Source: Symbiodinium natans
Taxonomy: Eukaryota > Sar > Dinophyceae > Suessiales > Symbiodiniaceae
Assembly: GCA_905221605.1 (NCBI GenBank)
Contig: CAJNDS010002115.1
Span: 375,501 to 439,500, forward strand
DNA: 64,000 nucleotides
Direction: 5' to 3'
Part shown: positions 55,500 through 64,000 of the stretch, one piece after another
Numbering within the stretch: position 1 is the stretch's first letter
Layout of the letters: each line of letters opens with the position of its first letter
Position numbers and translations under genes: made by a program
Notes under the pieces: generated by a model
Databases searched by the model: none
The model's input: the letters and a program-made list of their open reading frames with translations, nothing else
Told to the model about the DNA's origin: nothing

Positions 55500-55870
55500 A
55501 AGGCCCGTATTATTATATTGGGGCTTATAATGTACGTCCTTTATGCCCCTATAATTCTATGTACTAATTCTAAGCGTGCATACTTTACCTTAGAATTAGT
55601 ACTATAATTATAGGGACCCAAGGGCTGAGACTTCCTAGCTCATAGAAAGGCTTACTGGTTCACTGGGGCTGGAACTTCGGGCGGGCTTATAATATTATAA
55701 TTCTATTAAAGGGCCAAAAGGTAAGAAACGCACGCTTTTAGGCCCTTTTAATAGACTTATTATATTATAAGGGCCCCTTTAAAAGGCCCATACAATTTTA
55801 TAATTAAAAAGCGCGCGTTCCTTGCCTTTTTAATATAAAATAGTATGCCTTTTAAGGGGGTGAGTGAATA
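55500..55870. repeat. cluster of nested palindromes
   Basis: Several stem-loops follow one another, for example ACTAATTCTAAG ... CTTAGAATTAGT at about 55,560-55,605, and TTATAATATTATAA and GGGCCTTTT / AAAAGGCCC arms at 55,686-55,800. Loops are short and arms A+T-rich. Confidence 0.85.
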
Positions 55871-55940
55871 AGCGAACTAGAGAGCGCATTCACGGCCCAG
55901 TTCTGGGTGATCTTTTGGCTGGCTTCATGGACGGGCTCTT

Positions 55941-56012
55941 GGGCAGTTAAGGTGTCATGAGATTGATGGTGTACGAAAAAGCCCCATTTATATATTTGTA
56001 GGGGCTTTTTCT
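55941..56012 (+). repeat. module H followed by GAAAAAGCCCC hairpin
   Basis: GGCAGTTAAGGTGTCATGAG and ATTGATGGTGTACG (55,942-55,976), then a GAAAAAGCCCC ... GGGGCTTTTTC hairpin. The module recurs inverted at 60,326-60,392, with its hairpin, and direct at 61,073-61,110 without the hairpin. Confidence 0.88.
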
Positions 56013-56099
56013 AGTGCCTTTTCCTACTTCTTTTCTATCACGCATTTCGCTTATTACAAACTGGTGCGTGAATAAGCGAATTAATGCGTGACGAAAAGA

Positions 56100-57790
56100 A
56101 GAGAGAAAAGGGCCCCTCTAAAATACTATTAAAAGTGCGTGCGTGAACTTACCACTTTTAATATTATTTTACGAGGGGGAAGTGAATAAGTGCACGAAGT
56201 AAACGCATTCACGGAGCCCCATTCATTTATATCTTCGTTCGTTCACTTCTTAGTTGACTTCATGAGCCAGAATTCTAGCCCGTAGAAACAAATGAATAAG
56301 AGAAAGCGGTCTAGCTCCCTTAAATTTCTATAGGAAACCAGAAGATAAGGACCAAAAAGTCCACCATAAAGTCATTACCTTCACGCCTTTCTTGACAGAC
56401 CAGGAAATCCACTATTAATTGGGCTTTTTACTGACCGAGGAAAGAGCGCGTCTTTTATCTTATTGTTGCCCCGGTTTGCGCTCTTCTCTCTCTATCTTTT
56501 CTATCTTAATGCGCTTCAATTATAATAAAATCGCCCGTGCATTCATTAATTTCATGTTTCGTTCTTACTTTTATTCATACGCGTGAACACGTGAACAATA
56601 TGATAACGATTGAACGGATTATAAGAAGTGTCATTATGTTCTCTTCATAATTTAGTATTATTATCTTCGTACGTTTTACTATTTTACTGGCTTTTTGCAA
56701 TAAACTTCTTTCATGCGGTTTTATTATTAATAATATGACGCAGGAAGCCGCATGAAATGTAGTGAACGATTTAATTTATAATTTAGTGAGTGAATGACAC
56801 ACGCATACAATATTAAGGGAAGAGAAGCGAATATACGAACGAAATTCAATAATTCTTGGTCTTTTCACTCATTTAATATTATTAACTTCACGCATTATTA
56901 ACACTATTATTGTGCTGGAACTAGACCGCTCATTTCATAAGTTAACCCGTGGGCAAAAGACTTAATGGATGGTCTGGGTGAATGACAGTGCGTTCATTGT
57001 GTTCACTTTACGTTAAGAGACGAACAGCGTGAGGAGAATGCACAAGATTCAAGGGCCTTTACTATTATATTCAGTTCGTCCATGAAGAGAGCTCATTTCA
57101 TTCATATTTTCACGCGCTTTTAGTAAATTATAAGGTAGCACGCGTCTGTAAACGACTTTATAATGTATTTCGTGCGTAGACGCGTGAATAAAATGAATAA
57201 AATGCGTGATGAATAGAATTACAAGAAACTAAAAGGGGAAAATAATGCTATTTTAAGGGCTTCTTACTACCTTCGTTCTTATTTCGCTAATTCGCTTAAA
57301 CATTCATTTCATTATAATTTACTAAAAGGGGAAAAAGATAGTAAAAAGACCAAAAATTAGATAAAAAGCATTTAAGGGGGCCATTAATAGAATGATATGA
57401 ACGTAATACACGCTGTGCGCTCTTTTCATTATAATATTTACTAAGAAGAGAAAAGACCATAAATTACATAAAAGCATTCATTCCGGCGTATCCGCGGGCT
57501 ACAACATTATGATATGAACGTAATGCCCCCTTAAAACTTAGTATATTATGATGGGGGCCGTCCGGATAAGCGAATTAATGCACGGTTCTTATCTTGCGTT
57601 CTTATAATATTACCGCAGGACAGGGTGAACGTAACTTCCATCCCAATAATACCCTCTTCATTTAATATTAAATTATAAGGAATTAATATGAAGAGAACAG
57701 AATTACGTTCATTATATTCATTTCTCTCACTTTATTATCTTCATATTTCGTTCGCTTCTTTCTACGCGCGGTTACATTATGAACGTAATG
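56100..57790. repeat. dense inverted-repeat region without modules
   Basis: Hairpins such as CCCCTCTAAAATA...TATTTTACGAGGGG (56,103-56,178) and GCGGTTTTATTATTAATAATATG / GCAGGAAGCCGC (56,714-56,750), plus CTTTACTATTATATTC-type words. I see no rRNA or protein motif in it. Confidence 0.75.
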
Positions 57791-57796
57791 GTCTTT

Positions 57797-58170
57797 AACT
57801 ACTGACACCCAACCTCTGTTTCCAAGCCATGAATCACCTGTCAGTTACCATCTTGACTTAGAAACCGTACCATCATGAGTCTTTCTACGTGACAGGAACT
57901 CTCTTGACAAGGAACCCACCCTCGGGACCCCAACCGCCTGTCTAACCTTCCGGAATCTCCCTGTCACACCTTGAGACCCTGTTAACCGTTCCCTTAATGA
58001 CAGGCGTGTGAAAGGTTAACCGCTCTCTCCCTGTCACCTAACCTCTATCTCTAGCTCTAACCAATCAACCACACCTTGAGACCCTATTTCTGCCCCAGAG
58101 CCCCTATTATGACAGGATTTCTGGCTCTTGACACTAGGATTTACTACTACAGAAACTCCCTGTCATTCAC
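57797..58170. repeat. module cluster 1 (A, B-C, D, E order)
   Basis: Non-palindromic modules: AGAAACCGTACCATCATGAG (57,860-57,885), AACCCACCCTCGGGACCCC with its extension (57,913-57,960), CACACCTTGAGACCCT (about 57,965 and 58,070), AAAGGTTAACCGCTCTCTCC (58,011-58,038) and CTCTATCTCTAGCTCTAACC (about 58,045). CTGTCA or TGACAG occurs seven times in about 370 bp. Confidence 0.85.
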
Positions 58171-58319
58171 ATCCACAACAACCGTATCATCCTGGAACTT
58201 GGGGCGTTCACTTCGTTCACTTGAAATGCAAATTAACGAAGGAGTGAAGGGAGTGAGTGATCAATTGAACGAAGTAAGAACGAAACCAACCGCCGAACCA
58301 GCCGAAGTACTAACCGGGT

Positions 58320-58525
58320 GATTACTATGTGGATGTGCGTACGTCCCTGTCATCTGTTGCCCGTGGATGGACCTTTAGGACGCAGTATTAATCGCTTTCT
58401 TCACTTCCTGCGTCTTACCGTACGTCCATCCCAACCTCAGCTCTTAGTACTAATCCTGTAGAATCTCCAAGAACCTTTAGACTTAGTACTAAATCTATGG
58501 TAAATCCTGTAGAATAAGGGTGAAG
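58320..58525. other. non-palindromic block, unassigned
   Basis: About 200 bp with few hairpins. TAATCCTGTAGAAT occurs twice, with CTTAGTACTAA repeats. Its relatively unique character could mark a small RNA fragment, but no rRNA signature is recognised. Confidence 0.3.
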
Positions 58526-59384
58526 AGAACACATTATTATTGAATTGTAATGTAATGAACGAAGTGAATGAAAGCACGAATTCAATAATAAGGTGAGAAC
58601 GGAACGAATACAGGATTTAATAGTATTATGGTGTGAACAGAGTGAACACGCGTTCATTCACCTATTCACTTCTTTCCATTGCATTCTTTTCCTTCACTCC
58701 TTTAATACCGTGAAGCGAATGCAATTACAAGTAAACGAAGTGAATAAATGAACGAGTTTGCGCGTGAATTGCATGAACGAAACAAAACCAGCTATTTACT
58801 TTCATAATCTTGTTTGCGCTTGTAATTTAATTGTAAACTTGTGCACGAATTAAATGAGAAAAGCGCACACAATATTATTACACGGGCTAATAATAAAATA
58901 ATACTAATGCCCCGTTAGCGAGCCCCAGCGAAATACAGTAGTTTTAGTGGGTCTTTTGCAGCACATACAATATAATATTATTAACGGGCTAATTTAATAA
59001 ATAAAATGCAAGGCGTGAAAGAACGCGCGATTTTATTATTAAATTTACTAGCCCGTGCAAAACGCCCACATTAAATATACTAAATTCACGCACAAGTTTG
59101 TAATTTAGTATTTTTAAGGGGCTTTTTGCGTACATTATTATATTATAGCGTGCGGTAAGAAGACAAGAACAGAGAGCACGCACTACGTTCTTTGTTCTTT
59201 GTTACGTTCATGCATTCACTGTGTTCATTGCATTCTCTTCACTTATAGCATAATACAAGGGTTTACAGGGGGATTTAATAATAAGTCCTAAAGCCCCGGG
59301 TGAATGGTCAATCTTGGTTTTTACGGGCCAGTTAATAAGTCTTTTATGGGCCCGTTATTAGTTTCATGAGAGATAAAGGGAACA

Positions 59385-59580
59385 GAGTGAATGAATCCTA
59401 GACTTGGAGATCTCAATGTCATGAAGGGAGCGGAGCGTGTACCACCTTGGCAGTCAAGATTCAAGGGGTGGTTCGTCTGTCCGGTTAATCGCTCCCTTAA
59501 TGACCTGGAAATGAAGGAGAAAGAGGACACCAAGAAAGGGGGATTTGTGGTTCATGTGTCGTTTCGTTCGCCCCTTTAAT
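59385..59580. other. unique non-palindromic block, possible RNA fragment
   Basis: About 190 bp without internal inverted repeats or module copies. It contains GGGTGGTTCGTCTGTCCGG and AATCGCTCCCTTAATGACC. Uniqueness in a repeat-filled region is what rRNA fragments would show. I could not align it to a specific rRNA helix. Confidence 0.3.
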
Positions 59581-60031
59581 ACATTTCATGCGCTCACTAG
59601 TTCACTTATAAATGCATTAAAGAAGCTCTCTTCACTGTTTCGTTCGTTCGTTCACTAATTTCACGCACTCATTCACTTCATTCATTCGTTTGTAAATTAG
59701 TTCACTACACTCTCTCCACCTTTAATATACTAAGTTATCCCGGGCGTATATAAAGAGAGTAGTTTTCGCCCGGACAATATATTTAATAGGGGTTTTACTG
59801 CGTTCATACTATTCCGCACAGCATTCACGCTTTCATTGTAATGCTTGCGAAATAGTATTCTCTTCGTACTGCGTTCACTCTGTTCACTTCGTTCCTATTA
59901 AATATACGGGGTCATGAGGCAGATTCAGTACTAAGTTAGAGGTTAAGTGCTCCGTGAACTCCTTAAAAGCCCACAAACATTATAATTCACGCTTTGTTCA
60001 CACTGCATTGTAATTATAATGTGGGCTTTTA

Positions 60032-60178
60032 GGAGATTCCGGAAGGTTAGACAGGCGGTTGGGGTCCCGAGGGTGGGTTATTCAGTCTTAAAGGGGCGAA
60101 AGACTCATGATGGTACGGTTTCTAGGGCAGATTCAGAGTCAAGAGAGTTAGGTGACAGGGAGAGAGCGGTTAACCTTT
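60032..60178 (-). repeat. module cluster 2, inverted and reordered
   Basis: On the minus strand it carries exact copies of three modules from cluster 1: 60,032-60,079 matches 57,913-57,960 (48 bp), 60,098-60,123 matches 57,860-57,885 (26 bp) and 60,151-60,178 matches 58,011-58,038 (28 bp). Order is E, A, B-C here and A, B-C, E there. Confidence 0.9.
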
Positions 60179-60325
60179 ACTTTTCTCCCCTATTATTAAT
60201 ACTGCGTTTATTGGTAAGTTCACGCACGCAATAACCGCACGTATTAAAATAGGGGCCCTTTTGCGCATTAACGCAGTATATTCATGCGCGAGCTTATAAT
60301 ATATTGCGTGAATGGTCAAAAGGGG

Positions 60326-60392
60326 TGAAAAAGCCCCATTATTCTTTTCAAGGGGCTTTTTCGTACACCATCAATCTCATGACACCTTAACT
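60326..60392 (-). repeat. inverted copy of module H and its hairpin
   Basis: A GAAAAAGCCCC hairpin (different loop) followed by CGTACACCATCAATCTCATG and ACACCTTAACT, the reverse complement of 55,941-55,985. Confidence 0.9.
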
Positions 60393-60703
60393 CCTTGTCT
60401 GTCACCTCTCTCACCCTTATAATATAATTCACGCTTCTAATATTAATCACGCGTGAACTTGTATTAATATTAGAATGTGGGCGTGAATATAATTATAAGG
60501 CGTGAACCACAAGACCGTCCCACCTCGGCTGGTTCACTTCCCCCCCTTTTAATATTATTATTGCGTTGTAATGAAAGCACGAACGCAATAATAGTATTAA
60601 AATGGGGGTCTTGTTCACCCGTGTCATCATGAACCTGTTAACCGCACGAATGAGGGAGATGAAAAGGGCCCCTTTAAAGGACTTATTATTTGGCCCTTTT
60701 CAC

Positions 60704-61054
60704 CCTCATTCTCCCGTCCATGTGTCCCGCTAGTAGTAACCGTGTGCTGAGACCCCAATATGACAGGAACTCTCTTGACAAGGAACCCACCCTCGGGACC
60801 CCACACTCACCCTATAGTACGTCCTAACCTCTATCTCTAGCTCTAACCAATCCTCATATCTTGGTCTAACCGTTCACACCCTATGAATCAGCCCTAGAAT
60901 CCCTGTCACCTAACCTCTATCTCTAGCTCTAACCAATCAACCACACCTTGAGACCCTAACTCTCATATCTTGGTCTAACCGTTCACACCCTTGGAATCCG
61001 CCCCTCTTTGAGACCGTACCAATCATCAGTCTTCTCCTTGTTGTTACCTTTCTC
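60704..61054 (+). repeat. module cluster 3
   Basis: Two long modules: 60,704-60,803 (100 bp, containing CTAGTAGTAACCGTGTGCTG and TGACAGGAACTCTCTTGAC) and 60,949-61,054 (106 bp, containing CATATCTTGGTCTAACCG and ATCAGTCTTCTCCTTGTTG). Both have exact inverted copies in 62,801-63,010. Between them lie two copies of CTCTATCTCTAGCTCTAACC (about 60,830 and 60,916). Confidence 0.92.
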
Positions 61055-61072
61055 GCGACTCTGGAACCGCCG

Positions 61073-61300
61073 GGCAGTTAAGGTGTCATGAGATTGATGG
61101 TGTACGAAAGGAAAAGTAAAGGTTAACCGCTCTCTCCCTGTCTTACCTCTGTCTTCTAGTACTGTTTCCAAGGGTCCAGTCCAACCGCAGCACCCATCAC
61201 ACCTTGAGACCCGAACTCTCATATCTTGGTCTAACCGTTCACACCCTATGAATCAGCCCTAAGAACCCAACATAGAAACCGTACCATCATGAGTCTTCTG
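61073..61300 (+). repeat. module cluster 4
   Basis: Module H (61,073-61,110), AAAGGTTAACCGCTCTCTCC (from 61,118), CACACCTTGAGACCC (61,198), CATATCTTGGTCTAACCG (about 61,220), and the 39-bp TGAATCAGCCCTAAGAACCC module (61,249-61,288) overlapping module A. Confidence 0.88.
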
Positions 61301-61680
61301 AATCACCTTTAGGAATTAGTACCTTTTCCACCATCTGTCTCTCTCTGTTAGTACTATGAACCAGCCCGGGATAGTTATAAGTGAAGAGAATACAATTATA
61401 AGTGAACAAGCGAAATATAAGTTAACGCATGATTGAGCGAGAGAACGCAATAATTGTATGAACGAAACAAGAGAACGCAGTGAATTGAAATACAAGAAAA
61501 CGAAGTGACGCGTGATTTCAATGAACAAGAGAACGAAGTACCAAAAGCCCCAACAAATGCACTAATTCATGCGCACAGTACGCTTATAATATAGTACATT
61601 TATTGGGTTTTTGGGGTTCACTTCGTTCACTTATTATTAATACTAACCGGGTGTGGGACGCATGACAAGAGAATTCATGG

Positions 61681-61806
61681 TTGGTTTTCTGGGTTTTTTG
61701 ACCAATCATCGGTTAACCCTTGATTTGTGGTTCGCCAAGGATAACAGGTTCTTGAATCCCAAGAGCTCCTACAAAAGGATTCTGATGGCACCTCCATGTC
61801 GGCTCA
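61681..61806 (+). rRNA. mitochondrial-type LSU rRNA fragment, peptidyl-transferase centre
   Basis: It aligns with E. coli 23S positions of about 2,400-2,511. AAGGATAACAGG (61,737-61,748) matches the 2445-2455 strand, with A2451 at 61,744. CCCAAGAG (61,758-61,765) and GGCACCTCCATGTCGGCTCA (61,787-61,806) match the 2460s and 2492-2511, including A2503, U2504, G2505 and U2506. Helix 89 is kept by compensatory change: GAATCC (61,754-61,759) pairs with GGATTC (61,777-61,782), where E. coli has ACCGCC/GGCGGT. The base matching G2502 is C (61,795). The fragment stops at about position 2511, before the A-loop, and palindromic repeats follow. Fragmented LSU of this kind is known in myzozoan and chlamydomonadalean mitochondria. 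The 5' end is uncertain; ATCGGTTAACCC upstream fits the 2,400-2,430 region loosely. Confidence 0.88.
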
Positions 61807-61814
61807 CTCACTGC

Positions 61815-62740
61815 GTTCATAGAATTACTGCGTTCACTGCACGCGTCGTAAACTCCTTGTCAATTCACTTATAATTCTATTCTCTTCGTAATATTACGGG
61901 GGCTATAATATAATAGTAATAAAATGCCCCCGTGTTCACTGCGTTCACGTCTTTAATGGAGTTCATGCGTCATTCACTCCTTTCATTCCTTATAACTCCA
62001 TTAAATACGCTCTCTACGTAGTATTAGTATTAATGCGGCCTAATAATTCTCTACTTCTTGGCCGCTCTATTAATTATCTATTCACGTTTCGTTTATTCGT
62101 TCACGCGTTTATTTAATTCACTTCGTGCGTGAACTTACAAGTGAATATAACACGCGTTCTCTCATAACTTCACTCACTCCCGGGCTATAATATTATTAGT
62201 GAAGCGCCCGGGATATATTAATAAAGGGGTGAATGAACGTGTGGTCAATAACTGTGCGGTCACGAGGTTAATGGTGGTTAAGGTGGAATGAACGTAGTGA
62301 AACAAGACCAAAAGACAGGATTCATCACAGAGTTTCCTATAGAATTAGTGCGTGGGGGCTCATTCTCTTGTCCAGTTGTTTCCACTTCGTTCGTATAATT
62401 CGTGCGGCTTTCACGCGTTCCTTGTAAAGCCTGCGAATTAGTACTCTCTTCGTAATATTAATATCACGCCCGTGTAAATAAAGAAAGGGGCGTGTACTTC
62501 GTTCCTCACATCTTAATTGAAATCACGCACTCGCGAGCTCACTTGTATTTCAATTAAAATGTGCTCTCTTCGTACAAAAGGGACGTATTTTAAAGGCGGG
62601 CGTGAATTACATTCGCTTCACTTCGTTCTCACTTCATTCATTCACTTGTTTCGTTCTCACGCTTATTATAATATTATTCACGCGTCACGCTGCTCCTTGT
62701 AATAATATTATAACCGCGTGTTCACTTACAAGCCCCAAGG
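61815..62740. repeat. dense inverted-repeat region
   Basis: Stem-loops such as GGGGGCTATAATATAATAG / AAAATGCCCCC (61,898-61,931), CCCGGGCTATAATATTATTAG / GCCCGGG (62,178-62,214) and CACGCACTCGCGAGCTCAC with TTGAAAT/ATTTCAA arms (62,516-62,560). A less repetitive stretch at 62,245-62,345 holds no recognised motif. Confidence 0.8.
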
Positions 62741-62800
62741 AGCGGTTAACACGTGTTCTCTGCGTCTGGGATCCTTGGAAATAGATGGAGAACCTGATGT

Positions 62801-63010
62801 TGGGGTCCCGAGGGTGGGTTCCTTGTCAAGAGAGTTCCTGTCATATTGGGGTCTCAGCACACGGTTACTACTAGCGGGACACATGGACGGGAGAATGAGG
62901 CTGTGAGAAAGGTAACAACAAGGAGAAGACTGATGATTGGTACGGTCTCAAAGAGGGGCGGATTCCAAGGGTGTGAACGGTTAGACCAAGATATGAGAGT
63001 TAGGGTCTCA
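62801..63010 (-). repeat. module cluster 5, inverted copies of cluster 3 in swapped order
   Basis: 62,801-62,900 is the exact reverse complement of 60,704-60,803, and 62,905-63,010 of 60,949-61,054. Here the modules are 4 bp apart; in cluster 3 they are 145 bp apart. Read on the minus strand, their order is reversed. Confidence 0.93.
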
Positions 63011-63257
63011 GAGAGTGGGGTTCCTGTCACCGGGCGGTCCATGAATTCACTTGTTTCACGCGTTCATTCATTTCTCGCTTACTTCGTGCGCTCTCCTATT
63101 AAAATAGTATTAAATTGGTAAGCTTGCCGCACGCAATTTAATATTATTTTAATAGGCCCTTTTCTCTCTTCTTTCTTTCTTCGCAATATTAATACGAACC
63201 GTGCACAAGTTTACGTTCGTATTTTGCGAAGATAGAAAGAACGAAGAGAAAAGCACC

Positions 63258-63660
63258 CGGTGACAGGAACCAGCTATTATCCAGACCAGGCGTTAACAGG
63301 GTCTCAAGGTGTGACAGGTGAACCACCCATCTCTTGATACTAGATCTAGTTCTAATGTCTAGAGAGGGCCCCTTTGAATCAGCCCTAAGAACCCAACATA
63401 GAAACCGTACCATTCATCTCTCTCACTCTTGTTCCACAGCCTTGTTCACCCATCACACCTTGAGACCCTGACATAATATCCCCTTTAAGACACAGGATAC
63501 CACTCTCTTGACTCTGAAGCTCTATCTCTAGCTCTAACCGTGTGATCCTATAGTAAGAGCGCACCACACCTTGAGACCCTGTTAACGCCTGGTCTGGATA
63601 AGCCACAAGATAACCACTATCTCTGTTAGTACTGTAACCACCAAGAACCACATGTCAACC
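63258..63660. repeat. module cluster 6
   Basis: TTATCCAGACCAGGCGTTAAC with GGGTCTCAAGGTGTG (63,278-63,313) is mirrored at 63,565-63,601. The 39-bp TGAATCAGCCCTAAGAACCC module lies at 63,374-63,412 (direct copy of 61,249). CACACCTTGAGACCCT also occurs at about 63,456, and CTCTATCTCTAGCTCTAACC at about 63,518. Confidence 0.88.
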
Positions 63661-64000
63661 ACACACACCATTAGTAGTATTATGTTAAGAGCCCCGGGCC
63701 TTTAATCGCACGGTAAATTCATGCACGCGTGCGCAATATATGCCCGGGGAATATTATTAAAGTGAAGAGAATATGTGAATACACGGGCGCATGAATAGTA
63801 TTATTATAAGCCCGTGTGTGAACATATGAACGAAACAAATGATGCGTACGAAATGCGCGTGAAAAAACAAAGAATAATAATGCACGCGCGAATGTACGCA
63901 GTGAGCCGCACAAAATAAGTCTTTTTACGTGCGGCATTATGCGGGCGTACTAAGAATTACTATATTCGCCCGCTCACTCATTACATAACAAGAGAACGAA

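Larger units (their letters stand above)
55470..64000. other. organelle-like (mitochondrial-type) DNA segment
   Basis: From about 55,470 the sequence changes abruptly. No TTTAGGG tract occurs, A+T rises, and short inverted repeats with GAACGAAGTGAACG-like words fill nearly every interval. An LSU rRNA fragment of mitochondrial type lies at 61,681-61,806. No protein gene is seen; the cox1, cox3 or cob expected in a myzozoan mitochondrion are not recognised in this part. It is either mitochondrial DNA inserted in the nucleus or an assembly chimera. Confidence 0.75.

Noticed and set aside
58076-58321. 81-codon frame in the organelle-like part as a protein gene
   Set aside because: It is built from duplicated modules and GAACGAAGTGAACG-type words and does not resemble cox1, cox3 or cob.
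59385-59580. Assignment to the LSU A-loop or the SSU 1050 region
   Set aside because: GGTGGTTCGTC looks similar to each, but the flanking conserved strands do not align, so no assignment is made.
61653-61874. 73-codon frame over the rRNA fragment
   Set aside because: The DNA here is explained by LSU rRNA with a covarying helix 89; the frame is incidental.

Overview
The window suggests eukaryotic, probably nuclear, DNA from a protist or alga whose telomere repeat is TTTAGGG. It ends in about 8.5 kb of quite different, organelle-like DNA. The best fit is a dinoflagellate or another myzozoan such as a chromerid, because the organelle-like part carries a broken-off piece of mitochondrial large-subunit rRNA among dense inverted repeats. 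A chlamydomonadalean green alga is the main alternative, since that group also has fragmented mitochondrial rRNA and palindrome-rich organelle DNA. I recognise no protein-coding gene anywhere. The open frames are short, many lie inside simple repeats, and none shows a family I can name. An intron-rich gene with short exons could be missed by eye.

Region 1 (1 to about 55,470) is gene-poor and repeat-dense. Interstitial tracts of the telomere repeat occur every 0.3 to 3 kb in both orientations, from 2 to about 25 units, with variant arrays of 7-, 8- and 9-base units. Between them lie small non-autonomous inverted-repeat elements of about 50 to 140 bp. At least ten families can be told apart by their terminal repeats. 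The largest begins CTTGGAGGTTCATGGG and has about ten copies plus fragments. Several elements are split, or cut off at one end, by telomere repeats, and two tracts form head-to-head TTTAGGG/CCCTAAA junctions. This suggests that telomere repeats were added or captured at breaks. The remainder includes homopolymer C or G tracts up to 62 bases uninterrupted, a 78-unit TAG array, a GACAGAGAGA-type array and a 33-bp higher-order array.

Region 2 (about 55,470 to 64,000) has no TTTAGGG tracts. It is richer in A+T and consists almost entirely of short palindromes and hairpins with a recurring GAACGAAGTGAACG-like vocabulary. Set among these are non-palindromic modules of 25 to 106 bp, present in two to seven copies, inverted and in changed order. 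They are punctuated by the hexamer CTGTCA/TGACAG. A clear mitochondrial-type 23S-like fragment at about 61,681-61,806 contains the peptidyl-transferase centre strands and a covarying helix 89, and stops near E. coli position 2511. The region is either mitochondrial DNA inserted into the nucleus or a chimeric assembly join; the sequence alone cannot decide.

No operon or pathway can be described. The biological content is repeat dynamics: telomere sequence within chromosome arms, small mobile elements, and a recombining organelle genome with scrambled rRNA.
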